Assembly: GCA_002428995.1 (NCBI GenBank)
Contig: DIYJ01000012.1
Span: forward strand, 41,319 to 105,318
Reading direction: 5' to 3'
Length of the DNA: 64,000 nucleotides
DNA from: Flavobacteriales bacterium UBA6057
GTDB taxonomy: Bacteria > Bacteroidota > Bacteroidia > Flavobacteriales_G > Salibacteraceae
Shown here: one piece after another, positions 44,624 to 53,558 of the stretch
How positions within the stretch are numbered: position 1 is the stretch's first letter
How the letters are laid out: each line of letters starts with the position of its first letter
The notes under the pieces: model-generated
Database searches by the model: none
Seen by the model: only the letters and a program-made list of their open reading frames with translations
What the model was told of the DNA's origin: nothing
Made by a program: the position numbers and the translations under genes

Positions 44624-46384
44624 ATGATGTGCCTGCACTTTAAAAATGCAATGGAGTTAGTAGATTTTAAAAAACATATAGAATCTCCGATCAATAGTGT
44701 CTTTAAGGGCCTAGGAGAAGAATTAAAGCATGTTGCAAAAAACAGAATGCTGGAATATCAGCTTAATGAATACAAGCGTAATTATTTCACAAAGACTTTA
44801 TTGCACCGATCAGAGCCGATCAAATTGACCGATTTTTATTTGCCACTGCATATCGCCAAGTTCAAGGATAGGCGGATCACGTTCACATCAGACTCAAAGA
44901 GAATTTCGACTGAAAATGTCTCCTCACTTTTCGATAAAAGCAATTACATAACCATAATTGGTAGTGCTGGAAGCGGTAAGAGTACGATAGTTAAGTATTT
45001 GTTTCTAGACAGCGTATCTAGGAACTTCAAAATTCCTATCAAAGTAGAGTTGAGATATTTAAACGAGTACGATGGCTCAATAACCGATTATATTTTTGAT
45101 AAAATATTCCTGTTTCACAAATTGGGTTTTTCTGTAAAGGTTATAGATAGACTGTTGAATCAGGGTTCGTTTATTTTCTTTTTTGATGGATATGACGAAA
45201 TAAATTCAAGCAAAAAAGAACAGTCAACGCACGATATAGATCAATTTGTGAATAGGTATTCTTCTAACTATTATCTAATTACATCTCGACCTTATACCAA
45301 TATTGATACTCTGCCTCTATTTTCGAACTATGTGGTATGTGATTTGCTTTTTACTGAGATTCCAGCATTTGTAAAGAAGCAGATTCCGGAATCAGAGACG
45401 GAACTTGCAGAGAAGATGATTAAGGCCATTGCTCAGATCGAAAGTCATTCTTACAAGAGCTTTCTTAGTAATCCGCTACTTCTATCAATGTTTATTCTGA
45501 CCTATCAGTCATACTCAGAGATACCTCAGAAACGAAGCGATTTTTATAAACAAGTATTTGATACTCTCTATTCAGTTCACGATAGTGTCTCAAAGCTTTC
45601 TTTTGTCCGGGAGAAACAATCAGGATTAACCAAAGAAGGCTTCGAGGATCTATTAAAGCTCTTTTCATTTATCTCATATTTTGAAGAAAAGTTCCTTTAT
45701 CAACCTGATTATCTCGAGAGAAAGCTGACGTACATAAAAGAGAAAAAGAAGAGCTTTTCATTTGAAAACCAAAAGGTCATTGAGGACTTGCAGGTTGCCA
45801 TTGGTATTTTGAACAAAGATGGTTTGGCCTATACGTTTCCTCATCGCTCTCTTCAGGAGTTCTTTGCAGCTAATTACATCAGCGGTTTGAGTGAGTCTAA
45901 CAAACGGGCGGTCTATGATAAGATTGGTACAGCGATTAAATCAGGTTGGCTTTACTTGATAGACAATTATCATTTTTTGAGTCTGCTAGCTGAACAAGAC
46001 TATAAATCTATAGTTTCTATTCTGGCAATTCCATTACTTGAAAAGGAGTTTAGCCGAGCTGCTGGAGTGGTTACGAACGAATATGGCAAGATGCATGACA
46101 TATTGGCCAAGGTGTACCTTATTTCGACATACTTGCTCCAGCCTGCCTTGCGTTTGGAGGCTATTCACCATGATTTTTGTATTAATTATTCTCTCAGAAT
46201 GGTATCACTTACATCAGATAAATATTTAACACTAGATCAGATGAAGGATTACGACATACGCCCATCTAAGGTAATGGCGGATTTTGAGTTGCTGGAGAAA
46301 AAAGGTGATATGTGGATACAAGGAATTAAAGGAAATATTGAGGAACAGGAAAGGAGCGATTCGGATATAATTGGCTTGATCTAG
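44624..46384 (+). CDS. NACHT-domain NTPase (probable bNACHT anti-phage defence)
   Basis: A 586-residue protein. Walker A is GSAGSGKST (113-121), the extended Walker B is FIFFFDGYDEI (183-193) with the Asp-x-x-Asp-Glu form of NACHT ATPases, ITSRPY at 219-224 is sensor 1 and PHRSLQEFFAANYI (406-419) is the conserved NACHT winged-helix motif. The 110-residue N-terminus carries no recognisable effector, and the C-terminus (420-586) is helical without repeats. Bacterial NACHT proteins of this size protect against phages. The gene is much AT-richer than its neighbours and adjoins a transposase, suggesting transfer. Met10 at 44651 is an alternative start. Confidence 0.85.
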   Translation: MMCLHFKNAMELVDFKKHIESPINSVFKGLGEELKHVAKNRMLEYQLNEYKRNYFTKTLLHRSEPIKLTDFYLPLHIAKFKDRRITFTSDSKRISTENVSSLFDKSNYITIIGSAGSGKSTIVKYLFLDSVSRNFKIPIKVELRYLNEYDGSITDYIFDKIFLFHKLGFSVKVIDRLLNQGSFIFFFDGYDEINSSKKEQSTHDIDQFVNRYSSNYYLITSRPYTNIDTLPLFSNYVVCDLLFTEIPAFVKKQIPESETELAEKMIKAIAQIESHSYKSFLSNPLLLSMFILTYQSYSEIPQKRSDFYKQVFDTLYSVHDSVSKLSFVREKQSGLTKEGFEDLLKLFSFISYFEEKFLYQPDYLERKLTYIKEKKKSFSFENQKVIEDLQVAIGILNKDGLAYTFPHRSLQEFFAANYISGLSESNKRAVYDKIGTAIKSGWLYLIDNYHFLSLLAEQDYKSIVSILAIPLLEKEFSRAAGVVTNEYGKMHDILAKVYLISTYLLQPALRLEAIHHDFCINYSLRMVSLTSDKYLTLDQMKDYDIRPSKVMADFELLEKKGDMWIQGIKGNIEEQERSDSDIIGLI

Positions 46385-46399
46385 CTCAATACCTCCGCT

Positions 46400-46420
46400 C
46401 CCGCGCGACTCCTGTCGCCC
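46400..46420. repeat. REP palindrome (GCGAC-TCCT-GTCGC), copy 1
   Basis: CCCGCGCGACTCCTGTCGCC forms a stem of GCGAC and GTCGC around TCCT. It lies downstream of the NACHT gene and upstream of the RAYT transposase. Confidence 0.75.
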
Positions 46421-46540
46421 CGTACTATCCACATGGTGCATTTTGGACTGCATCTGGTCAAAGCAAGAATGTCTTCGGTGCAGTTGCTTGGAAAGCATGG
46501 TTTGGCCGACCGATAAATGATGATAGTGGCCCCCCCCGTT

Positions 46541-46563
46541 CCCGCGCGACTCCTGTCGCGTGG
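46541..46563. repeat. REP palindrome (GCGAC-TCCT-GTCGC), copy 2
   Basis: CCCGCGCGACTCCTGTCGCG, same orientation as copy 1, 121 bp further on. With copy 1 it accounts for the recognisable content of the 341-bp gap 46385-46725. Confidence 0.8.
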
Positions 46564-46725
46564 TTTTTCATCATTTTGGTCGAGCTTCCATTGGACGAAT
46601 CAAACTAAACAGGTCGAGAGACCACTCCCTGCGGTCGTGAGCTGAAGGTTCCTATCGCTTGGTAATGCAGTCAATCTAAGCCTCCCCCTTGATAAGCATC
46701 AAACCACAGGCGTTATGTTTGCCTC

Positions 46726-47292
46726 ATGTCCCGCAATTACAAATTCCATCATCCTGATGCCACATACTTTGTCAGCTTTGCAGTAGTTGAATGGGTTGAT
46801 GTCTTCACGAGAAACGAGTACAAGGACATCCTTATTGAGAGCTTAGAGTTCTGTCAAGCCAAAAAGGGCATGGAAATCTTTGCCTGGTGCATTATGACCA
46901 ATCATGTGCATCTTATATTCCGGGTTGAAGGCGATGGAAAACCAGAACGTGTTCTTGGGGACTTCAAGGGGTTTACCAGCCGCAAGCTGATAGAAGCCAT
47001 TCAATCCAACCCAAAAGAAAGCCGCAAAGACTGGATGTTAGAGCAATTCCGGAATGCTGGCGCAAAGACTTCAAACACAACAAACCATCAATTCTGGCGA
47101 CATGATAACCATCCGATTGAACTTTGGAGCAACAAGGTGATTCGCGAGAAAGTCAACTACATTCATCAGAATCCTGTGGAAGAAGGCTTCGTTCACCGTC
47201 CTGAAGATTACCTGTATAGCAGCGCCAAGGATTATGTGGGAGAAAAGGGATATTTGAAGGGTGTGATCGTGTTGCCCTTGTTTCAAACCTAG
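46726..47292 (+). CDS. REP-associated tyrosine transposase (RAYT, Y1/IS200-like)
   Basis: A 188-residue single-strand transposase. The metal-binding HUH-type motif is NHVHLIF (H60-V-H62), and the catalytic Tyr is Y145 in VNYIHQNPVEEG, the typical RAYT signature. The N-terminus YKFHHPDATYFVSFAVVEW and FWRHDNHPIEL also match. RAYTs are single-copy, domesticated relatives of IS200/IS605 transposases that mobilise REP palindromes. Here two REPs precede and one inverted REP follows the gene (47298-47319), a typical arrangement. The gene is intact. Confidence 0.92.
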   Translation: MSRNYKFHHPDATYFVSFAVVEWVDVFTRNEYKDILIESLEFCQAKKGMEIFAWCIMTNHVHLIFRVEGDGKPERVLGDFKGFTSRKLIEAIQSNPKESRKDWMLEQFRNAGAKTSNTTNHQFWRHDNHPIELWSNKVIREKVNYIHQNPVEEGFVHRPEDYLYSSAKDYVGEKGYLKGVIVLPLFQT

Positions 47293-47297
47293 TCTCG

Positions 47298-47319
47298 CCA
47301 CGCGACAGGAGTCGCGCGG
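47298..47319. repeat. REP palindrome, inverted copy 3
   Basis: CCACGCGACAGGAGTCGCGC, the reverse complement of copies 1 and 2, six bases after the transposase stop. Together with them it brackets the transposase. Confidence 0.85.
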
Positions 47320-47372
47320 TAGCGAGAGATACGAGCCATAAACATCGTTGTGCTTAATATGAAATCATCGAA

Positions 47373-47819
47373 ATGGGACATTACTTAAAAGCTTTTATCG
47401 GATACAAGGAGAGTTTGACTCCTATCCGAGAAAAATATGACCGCTCATATTTGGTTGGATTAAGTGATGAAATATTTATGATCCCAATGACTGATGAGCT
47501 TTTTGACGACATCAACCAACTAGAAACTTCTGCTGAAATATCCTCATTCGAATTTTTGACAGAGAACATAGAAATGAAGATTCTTGAACTCGTTGAGAAC
47601 AAAAAATTGGCATATGTCGAATCTGAATTTTTTGGCGGTCAAGGTGGACACGTTGGAATAATATGGAAAAATCGACAGCGAGAACTTATCGGAGGTTTTG
47701 ATAAAAGCACAGTGAATCAAATACTTAAGGAATTGGGTGTTATTAGGTCAGCAGCTAAGGACGAGTATGAAACTATTGGACTTGATCGGCATAGACATAC
47801 AGAAGATTGGATTGAATAA
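47373..47819 (+). CDS. Hypothetical protein (148 aa)
   Basis: A small acidic soluble protein of mixed alpha/beta composition. The segment SEFFGGQGGHVGIIWKNRQREL is the most distinctive, and the C-terminus (AAKDEYETIGLDRHRHTEDW) is rich in charged and His residues. The style resembles polymorphic-toxin immunity proteins and it sits beside a transposase and an AT-rich defence gene, but I cannot assign a family. No signal peptide or membrane segment. Confidence 0.65.
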   Translation: MGHYLKAFIGYKESLTPIREKYDRSYLVGLSDEIFMIPMTDELFDDINQLETSAEISSFEFLTENIEMKILELVENKKLAYVESEFFGGQGGHVGIIWKNRQRELIGGFDKSTVNQILKELGVIRSAAKDEYETIGLDRHRHTEDWIE

Positions 47820-47885
47820 AAACTACCAAGCACAACACAACATATAGCTTATGGTGGGTGAACGGCTATTGGCAGGGCCTAGCCG

Positions 47886-49268
47886 CTACTTTACCAGCCG
47901 AGTACTGGGATGCGCAGCATACCAGCCAAACCAGAACGAACGATGGGCCGGAATGCGCGCCAATTGCCAACCACTTTCCGCCACCAATGCTTGTTCTGTC
48001 AGGGTCCATGTCTGGCCATTATCATCCTTGAGCGTGTTCGCTTTATCCCACTTTTTAAACCGAACACCGGCACTTTCATACACGCGCGAAGCGCCTGAAC
48101 GATCGGTGACAACAACTAGCTCCCTCTCCCCGATGGTGTCGTGGTGCAGCTTGTTTCTGGAAAGAAAATACGAAGCAATGGCCAGTGGTTCCTCCGGGTA
48201 TTCATCCAACAGCAAGGCGAGCACCTCCTGCTTATTCAGCAAGCGTTTGTCTTGCCTGGGCGTGGTGAACATTAATTGATGCGTGGCAAAATAATCGTGG
48301 TAGGCTACGCCTTCCCCGTAATCGCGATCAAAGCCTGTTTCCAGCGACAGTACCTTGGTGTTGGGGTGGCGCTTTTTCCATTCGCCCCAAGTGGTGGTGA
48401 CGATGGGCAGCATTTCCAGTTTGATGCCCTGCCCTACCAGCGGGCCGATCACCGGTCGTCCCCAAATGGTGTTCCACAACGACTGTGTGGCTTTATCATA
48501 CATCAGTTTGTTGGAGCGGTATAAGAAACCACTGGTGCCCAAGGTGTATTCCGCGTTTTCTGTGTTGGTTTTGTACAGAATCATGGTGCCGCACAGGGTG
48601 CAATACACTCCGGCCAGCGGCTCATCGCCCACCACATCGGTAAAGAGTTCGTGCCAGGCCATGATTCGTTTGGGGTAGGCTCGCACGTCACCGTTTACTT
48701 CAATGCCAAACACCACATGATGATTGCTGAGGTAGTCAGCTTCGCTGGCGTTGATCATCTTAGGGTTGCGCAATGGAGGAATTCCATCCTGCTGCACCCC
48801 ACCCCAAAGGACCTCGTCCAAGCGAATGGTGGTCGCCCGGTCTTTATCGAAATAGCCGGTGAAGCGCTGGTCAATCAGGCCATACAACGAGGCTTTGAAA
48901 TGTTCGTATTCGCTGTGCGGTTCCAGTTCCATCGACCAAACCCATTCCAGCCAGGCGTTGGTACTGTAGATGAAGTTTTGGCCGGTGTGCTCGCGCAGGA
49001 GTTCCAGGATGCGCTTGCGAAGGGTTTGGTCTTCTGTCACCATGGAGATTTCCAGCAACATGGGCGCATAAGAGAGCTGCCAGTTGGCCCTGATTTCATT
49101 GAACGCGCGCTGCTGTTTTTCGGGGTTGTTGTACACCAGCGCCATAAACTGACTCACGGGCACTTCCTGCGCCTGTGCGGTCCATGTTCCTGCTGCCATG
49201 CACATTGTTAACAGCATTACTTGCAGTTGAGACACAGCCGACTTACAGAAAGGAACAAGGCCTTGCAT
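47886..49268 (-). CDS. DUF3179-family secreted protein
   Basis: A 460-residue protein. I prefer the ATG at 49268, which gives a basic n-region and the signal core VMLLTMCMAAGTWTAQA. The DUF3179 signature follows: VLWGGVQQDGIPPLRNPKM, GIEVNGDVRAYPKRIMAWHE, then GVYCTLCGTMILYKT with its C-x-x-C pair. The family is periplasmic or extracellular and of unknown biochemical function, though its CxxC pair and Tyr/His residues hint at redox or metal binding. A start 17 codons earlier (49319) is also open. Confidence 0.88.
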   Translation of the reverse strand: MQGLVPFCKSAVSQLQVMLLTMCMAAGTWTAQAQEVPVSQFMALVYNNPEKQQRAFNEIRANWQLSYAPMLLEISMVTEDQTLRKRILELLREHTGQNFIYSTNAWLEWVWSMELEPHSEYEHFKASLYGLIDQRFTGYFDKDRATTIRLDEVLWGGVQQDGIPPLRNPKMINASEADYLSNHHVVFGIEVNGDVRAYPKRIMAWHELFTDVVGDEPLAGVYCTLCGTMILYKTNTENAEYTLGTSGFLYRSNKLMYDKATQSLWNTIWGRPVIGPLVGQGIKLEMLPIVTTTWGEWKKRHPNTKVLSLETGFDRDYGEGVAYHDYFATHQLMFTTPRQDKRLLNKQEVLALLLDEYPEEPLAIASYFLSRNKLHHDTIGERELVVVTDRSGASRVYESAGVRFKKWDKANTLKDDNGQTWTLTEQALVAESGWQLARIPAHRSFWFGWYAAHPSTRLVK

Positions 49269-49519
49269 ATCAACAAAATTAAAGGCCTTAGAAGGAGCGA
49301 TTTGACCGGAATACGACAAATGGGAGGGTCAAGCACTTATGGCATATTCACTGAGGCGAGCTTTTATTTCTCTCACACTAGCACCGTGCAACCAGCACAA
49401 GTCAGCGGGAAAAATTCAATTGTAGAATTTGTGTTGAACCTCCCCGATTTTGTGTTCAATCTGAGGGATGACTCGGGTGTTCTTTTGCCTTCATACTCAC
49501 AACGAATCAACACGTTTCA

Positions 49520-50440
49520 ATGATGGCACAACAAGGAATGGTCTATACCCACGCGAAGTCGGAAAGCTTCATGTCTAAGCTGCTAAACCGCATTTTTAAG
49601 ATGGCACGTTTGAAGTACATCCTGGGGAAACGACTCTCGAACCTGGACACCTTCAAAAACGAACCTGATGCTGTGACCAAGGCAGTGAAGAACGCATGTG
49701 ACATCAGGGAAGAAACGTTCGGGGATCGGATTCTATGGACACTTTCTCCAAAACGCGGCACATCAACGAAGGCCATCTTTTACATTCATGGTGGCGGCTA
49801 TGTGATCAACATGGCCGGTATGCAGTGGAACTACTTGGCCAAAGTGGTAGAAGAAACGAAGGCTACGGTGATGGTGACAAACTATCCACTGGCTCCTCAA
49901 AGCAATGCCGAAGCAGCATTTGATTACATGCACAAGCTCTACAAGGTGTTTCTCAGCCGGTATGAGGGCAAGGATGTACTGTTCTTAGGCGATTCTGCGG
50001 GCGCAGGTTTGGCCATCGCCTTTGCGCAATACCTGAACGAAGTAAACCTTCCTCAACCCAAGCGCATCATTCTTTCCTCTCCCTGGTTGGATGTATCGCT
50101 ATCAAATCCAGATATTCAGCAGGTGATTCCAAAAGACAATTCGCTGGAAATAACCAGTTTGCAGAAGGCAGGGAAATTATGGGCCGGATCGCTTGATCTC
50201 AAGGATCCGAAGGTCAGCCCGATTTATGGGCGATTTGATACCATCGCGAAAGTCTCTATGTTCATGGGAACTGCCGAAATATTTGTTTCTGATGCCCGAA
50301 AGCTGGTCAAAAAACTACAGAAAGAGCGCATTCCGTTTGACTATTATGAGTACCCCAGGATGCTTCACTGCTGGCTTTTATTGCCGCTCCCTGAAAGCAA
50401 GGTGGCCCTGGCTCAACTCATGAAATTGATCAAGGACTAA
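49520..50440 (+). CDS. Alpha/beta hydrolase of the hormone-sensitive-lipase family
   Basis: A 306-residue esterase/lipase-like enzyme. The oxyanion-hole motif is HGGGY (90-94), the nucleophile is Ser159 in LGDSAGAG, and the catalytic His sits in RMLHCWLLLP near the end, with Asp expected in the IFVSDARKL region. Cytoplasmic; acts on short or medium acyl esters. The stop lies 2 bp before the start of an AraC-type regulator on the same strand, so the two are surely co-transcribed. Confidence 0.88.
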   Translation: MMAQQGMVYTHAKSESFMSKLLNRIFKMARLKYILGKRLSNLDTFKNEPDAVTKAVKNACDIREETFGDRILWTLSPKRGTSTKAIFYIHGGGYVINMAGMQWNYLAKVVEETKATVMVTNYPLAPQSNAEAAFDYMHKLYKVFLSRYEGKDVLFLGDSAGAGLAIAFAQYLNEVNLPQPKRIILSSPWLDVSLSNPDIQQVIPKDNSLEITSLQKAGKLWAGSLDLKDPKVSPIYGRFDTIAKVSMFMGTAEIFVSDARKLVKKLQKERIPFDYYEYPRMLHCWLLLPLPESKVALAQLMKLIKD

Positions 50441-50442
50441 CC

Positions 50443-51351
50443 ATGCCATCGGAACTATTTACCATCAAGTCGATCAGTCAGCTGCATCAGCTGAGTGGAT
50501 TTGAATCTCCCACTCACCCACTCATCAGCGTGATCGATATTGCGCAAACGGAGACCCTGGAATCACACCTTGGGATGAGTGGGTACATGGACTTGTACGT
50601 CATTGGTTTGAAGGACAGCAGTTGCGGAAACCAATACGGTAGAAATCACTACGACTTTGACGAAGGGGTGCTCTTCTTCTACGCCCCCAATCAGGTGCAA
50701 ACCGTGGTCAAAGCCTACAAAAAGGGCGAAGTGAATGGATGGATGATTGTGTTTCATCCGGATATCATTCGAAACACCCACCTTGGCAAAACGATAGACA
50801 AGTTCAATTTCTTTAGCTACGCTGTTCATGAGGCATTGCACCTTTCTGATGCCGAACAACAGATCCTGACAGATTGTATGCAGCTGATCGAGCGGGAAAT
50901 TGCCGGGCGTGTGGATGGCCATAGTCAATTGGTGATCTCCTCCAATCTTGAGCTGCTTTTGAATCACTCTCAGCGTTTCTACGAACGGCAATTTCATACG
51001 CGATCGGCCCACCACTCCGATTATGTGAGTCAGTTTGAGCAGCAGTTGAAGTCGTATTACGAAGCGGATCAATTCAAAACAGAAGGAATTCCCTCGGTAG
51101 ATTATTTTTCATCAAAGCTGCACCTTTCTTCCAGCTACCTGAGTGATGTGTTGAAAAAGGAAACAGGACTGAACGCCAAGGAACACATCACTTCGTTTGC
51201 CATTGACAAGGCCAAAAATCGATTGCTGGGCAGCACGGCTTCGGTCAGCGAAATCGCCTATGAATTGGGATTTAACTATCCCCACTACTTCAGCCGCCTG
51301 TTCAAACAAAAGACCGGAAAAACGCCCAATGAATTTCGCCAGCTGAATTAA
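50443..51351 (+). CDS. AraC-family transcriptional regulator, co-transcribed with esterase
   Basis: A 302-residue regulator. The C-terminal 100 residues are the double HTH of the AraC/XylS family (HLSSSYLSDVLKKETGLN, then VSEIAYELGFNYPHYFSRLF and GKTPNEFRQ). The N-terminal half is a cupin-like ligand domain of the type found in Bacteroidota AraC regulators. Starting 2 bp after the esterase stop, it probably controls that gene and itself in response to the esterase's substrate or product. Confidence 0.93.
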   Translation: MPSELFTIKSISQLHQLSGFESPTHPLISVIDIAQTETLESHLGMSGYMDLYVIGLKDSSCGNQYGRNHYDFDEGVLFFYAPNQVQTVVKAYKKGEVNGWMIVFHPDIIRNTHLGKTIDKFNFFSYAVHEALHLSDAEQQILTDCMQLIEREIAGRVDGHSQLVISSNLELLLNHSQRFYERQFHTRSAHHSDYVSQFEQQLKSYYEADQFKTEGIPSVDYFSSKLHLSSSYLSDVLKKETGLNAKEHITSFAIDKAKNRLLGSTASVSEIAYELGFNYPHYFSRLFKQKTGKTPNEFRQLN

Positions 51352-51474
51352 TCCCATTGTGCGCGCCATTCGGGGTGACACGATGATTCGCGATGTAGCG
51401 AGGGTCCTGATGCGAACTCAAAAGCCAACCCAATCTTCTATACATTAGTCTCACTAAGGCGTCAATTCCGAATC

Positions 51475-52362
51475 ATGATCATCACAAGAATAGGGTCTTC
51501 GTTCACCACGGATTTATTCCCCAGTGAATTCTCCAATCAGATGTATTTCTCTGATGATTCTTGTTTGGACGATTACAACTACACATCTACTTTTTCTGTG
51601 AAGTATGTGATCTCTGGGTTTGAGGAGTATGTGGTGGAAGGAAGGCATAAAAGAATCAATCCGGGTGAATTTCTATTGGTGGATAACCGAAGCGAGGTTT
51701 CTGTGGTGGGAGCCATCGGAAAGGGCATTTCCCTGTTCATCGATCCGGGGACTTTTGCGCAGGTTTTTGCTTCCAACCTCCAGACTACAGAGCGTTCCAT
51801 GGACTCACCCGATCATGTTGACTTCAACGATTACCACATCTATGAAGAGGTCTACAAGTCTAAAGAAGGAAGGCTTCAGGCCTTTTTGGGGGATTTGTCA
51901 TCCCATTTGGTCACCGGCAAAAAGGGAAGCGATTTAGATCATGATCCAGATCTGTTTTTCAGCCTTTCCGAATGCCTTTTCAAGGACCAGCATGAGCATT
52001 CCCAACGGCTTGGTCAGATAACGGCAAAAAAGAAAAGCACGATACAAGAGCAATATGCACGAGTGCTGCGCGGAAAGGAATTTCTGGCGGAGAATTGGAA
52101 CAAGCCGCTTCAACTCTCAGATGTTGCCATGGAGGCCAGCCTTTCACCCTATCATTTTCACCGATTGTTCAAGAAGTGCTTTGGTGTGACGCCTCATGCC
52201 TTTCACCGACAAATCCAGTTGGACCGGGCCATGGAAATGCTCCAATCCGGGAGTTTCTCCGCAGGAGAAGTAGCCTTGCGCTGTGGATTTACCAATCAGT
52301 CTTCGTTTGGAAGAGCTTTTACGGGGTATTTTGGAAGGAAGCCCAGTTCCATCATGAAATAA
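51475..52362 (+). CDS. AraC-family transcriptional regulator
   Basis: A 295-residue AraC regulator with an N-terminal cupin-like sensing domain (KRINPGEFLLVDNRSEVSVV) and a C-terminal HTH pair (LQLSDVAMEASLSPYHFHRLF, then GEVALRCGFTNQSSFGRAF and YFGRKPSSI). It is 123 bp after the previous AraC gene but separated by a gap with its own palindrome-like sequence, so it may be an independent unit. Its target is not evident. Confidence 0.92.
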   Translation: MIITRIGSSFTTDLFPSEFSNQMYFSDDSCLDDYNYTSTFSVKYVISGFEEYVVEGRHKRINPGEFLLVDNRSEVSVVGAIGKGISLFIDPGTFAQVFASNLQTTERSMDSPDHVDFNDYHIYEEVYKSKEGRLQAFLGDLSSHLVTGKKGSDLDHDPDLFFSLSECLFKDQHEHSQRLGQITAKKKSTIQEQYARVLRGKEFLAENWNKPLQLSDVAMEASLSPYHFHRLFKKCFGVTPHAFHRQIQLDRAMEMLQSGSFSAGEVALRCGFTNQSSFGRAFTGYFGRKPSSIMK

Positions 52363-52424
52363 GCAAGAATGGTAGAATTCCCCTTTTGAGGGGGCGCTAG
52401 CTTCGGATCTTCATTCCAACAGCT

Positions 52425-53558
52425 ATGAAATTCGGAGTTCTACACATCAGGGTGCTGGCCCTATTGTCCATTTGCTTTCCCCTTCCATACACGGCTATCG
52501 CGCAGCGTGTCTATGATTTCGAACTCCAGGATACCATATCTATGGACGGCATTCGCATTCTTGACGGGGTGTTTTTTGTGGCCGAAGGATGGGATGGAGA
52601 TAAGATTTTAATCATTGCTGAAGACGGCTCTGTGACCACCTTCGCTGAGGGTTTATCGGGTCCCATCGACATCATGAACCGAGGTGATAAGTACTACGTT
52701 TCTGAGTGGACCGGGAATCAAGTGACCGTGCTCGATGGTGATGGAGCGGTCTTGTCAGAGTTGGCAGTTTCTGACGGCCCGGGCATTATGGTCATGGATG
52801 ACGAGGGAATCATTTACCTGACTCACAATGTGAATTCCGGGTCTGGTCTGATTTCCCAAATTGATCTGAATGACCAGGTGACCAGCTTTGTTTCCGGAAC
52901 ACCTCTGGTGGATCCGGGAGGCATCGACATCGGACTGGATGGCAATCTTTATGTCGCCAGTTTCACCACAGGAGAAATTGTTCGAATCGACCGAGCCACT
53001 TCTGAGATGACCGTGATTGCCACGATTGTTTCACCGGGAGTATGGAAGACCGGACACCTGCTAGCTCGTGGAAAGGATCTGTTTGTCTCAGGATTAAGCA
53101 GTCATTACATCTACAAGGTTTCCCTGAATGGCGACATCGAGACCTTTACCGGAACAGGACTGACGGGTCATGCAGGCGGAGACATCTCTGAGGCTGCCTT
53201 CGCCAATCCGAATGGCCTCGTGCTTTCGGAAGATGGACTGAAGATGTACGTTTCAAGGGCATTTCGCAAAGCACACTACCTGCAGGTCATTGATTGGTCC
53301 GTTCTATCTACCACTGAAGTAGCGTCAACATCATCCATCCGGCAATTTCCAAATCCTTCCAACGGGAAGGTTTTCCTGGAAAGTGATGAGGAGATCCAAT
53401 CGCTGAGCATCTATGATCTGAGCGGAAAACTCCTGGATCAATTTGAAAACATCAATAACACCTCTTTTACACTTGAAAGGGCCTATCCCAAGGGGATGGT
53501 ATTCATACAAATACAACTGGAAAGTGGTCTAGAGGTAATCAAAGTGACTTATGAATAG
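52425..53558 (+). CDS. Secreted NHL/SMP-30-like beta-propeller with T9SS sorting domain
   Basis: A 377-residue protein with a signal peptide (VLALLSICFPLPYTAIAQ). The mature part carries repeated NHL/SMP-30-type blades: EDGSVTTFAEGLSGPIDI, then IDIGLDGNLYVASFTTGEIVRI and FANPNGLVLSEDGLKMYVS. It lacks an obvious SMP-30 metal site, so a scaffolding or binding role is as likely as catalysis. The C-terminus (about 300-377) is a type A sorting domain with RQFPNPSNGKVFLE. Its last 8 bp overlap the start of the next gene. Confidence 0.87.
   Translation: MKFGVLHIRVLALLSICFPLPYTAIAQRVYDFELQDTISMDGIRILDGVFFVAEGWDGDKILIIAEDGSVTTFAEGLSGPIDIMNRGDKYYVSEWTGNQVTVLDGDGAVLSELAVSDGPGIMVMDDEGIIYLTHNVNSGSGLISQIDLNDQVTSFVSGTPLVDPGGIDIGLDGNLYVASFTTGEIVRIDRATSEMTVIATIVSPGVWKTGHLLARGKDLFVSGLSSHYIYKVSLNGDIETFTGTGLTGHAGGDISEAAFANPNGLVLSEDGLKMYVSRAFRKAHYLQVIDWSVLSTTEVASTSSIRQFPNPSNGKVFLESDEEIQSLSIYDLSGKLLDQFENINNTSFTLERAYPKGMVFIQIQLESGLEVIKVTYE

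Noticed and set aside
46385..46725. tRNA or small RNA near the RAYT
   Set aside because: Only REP palindromes and C-rich runs are visible; no cloverleaf could be drawn.
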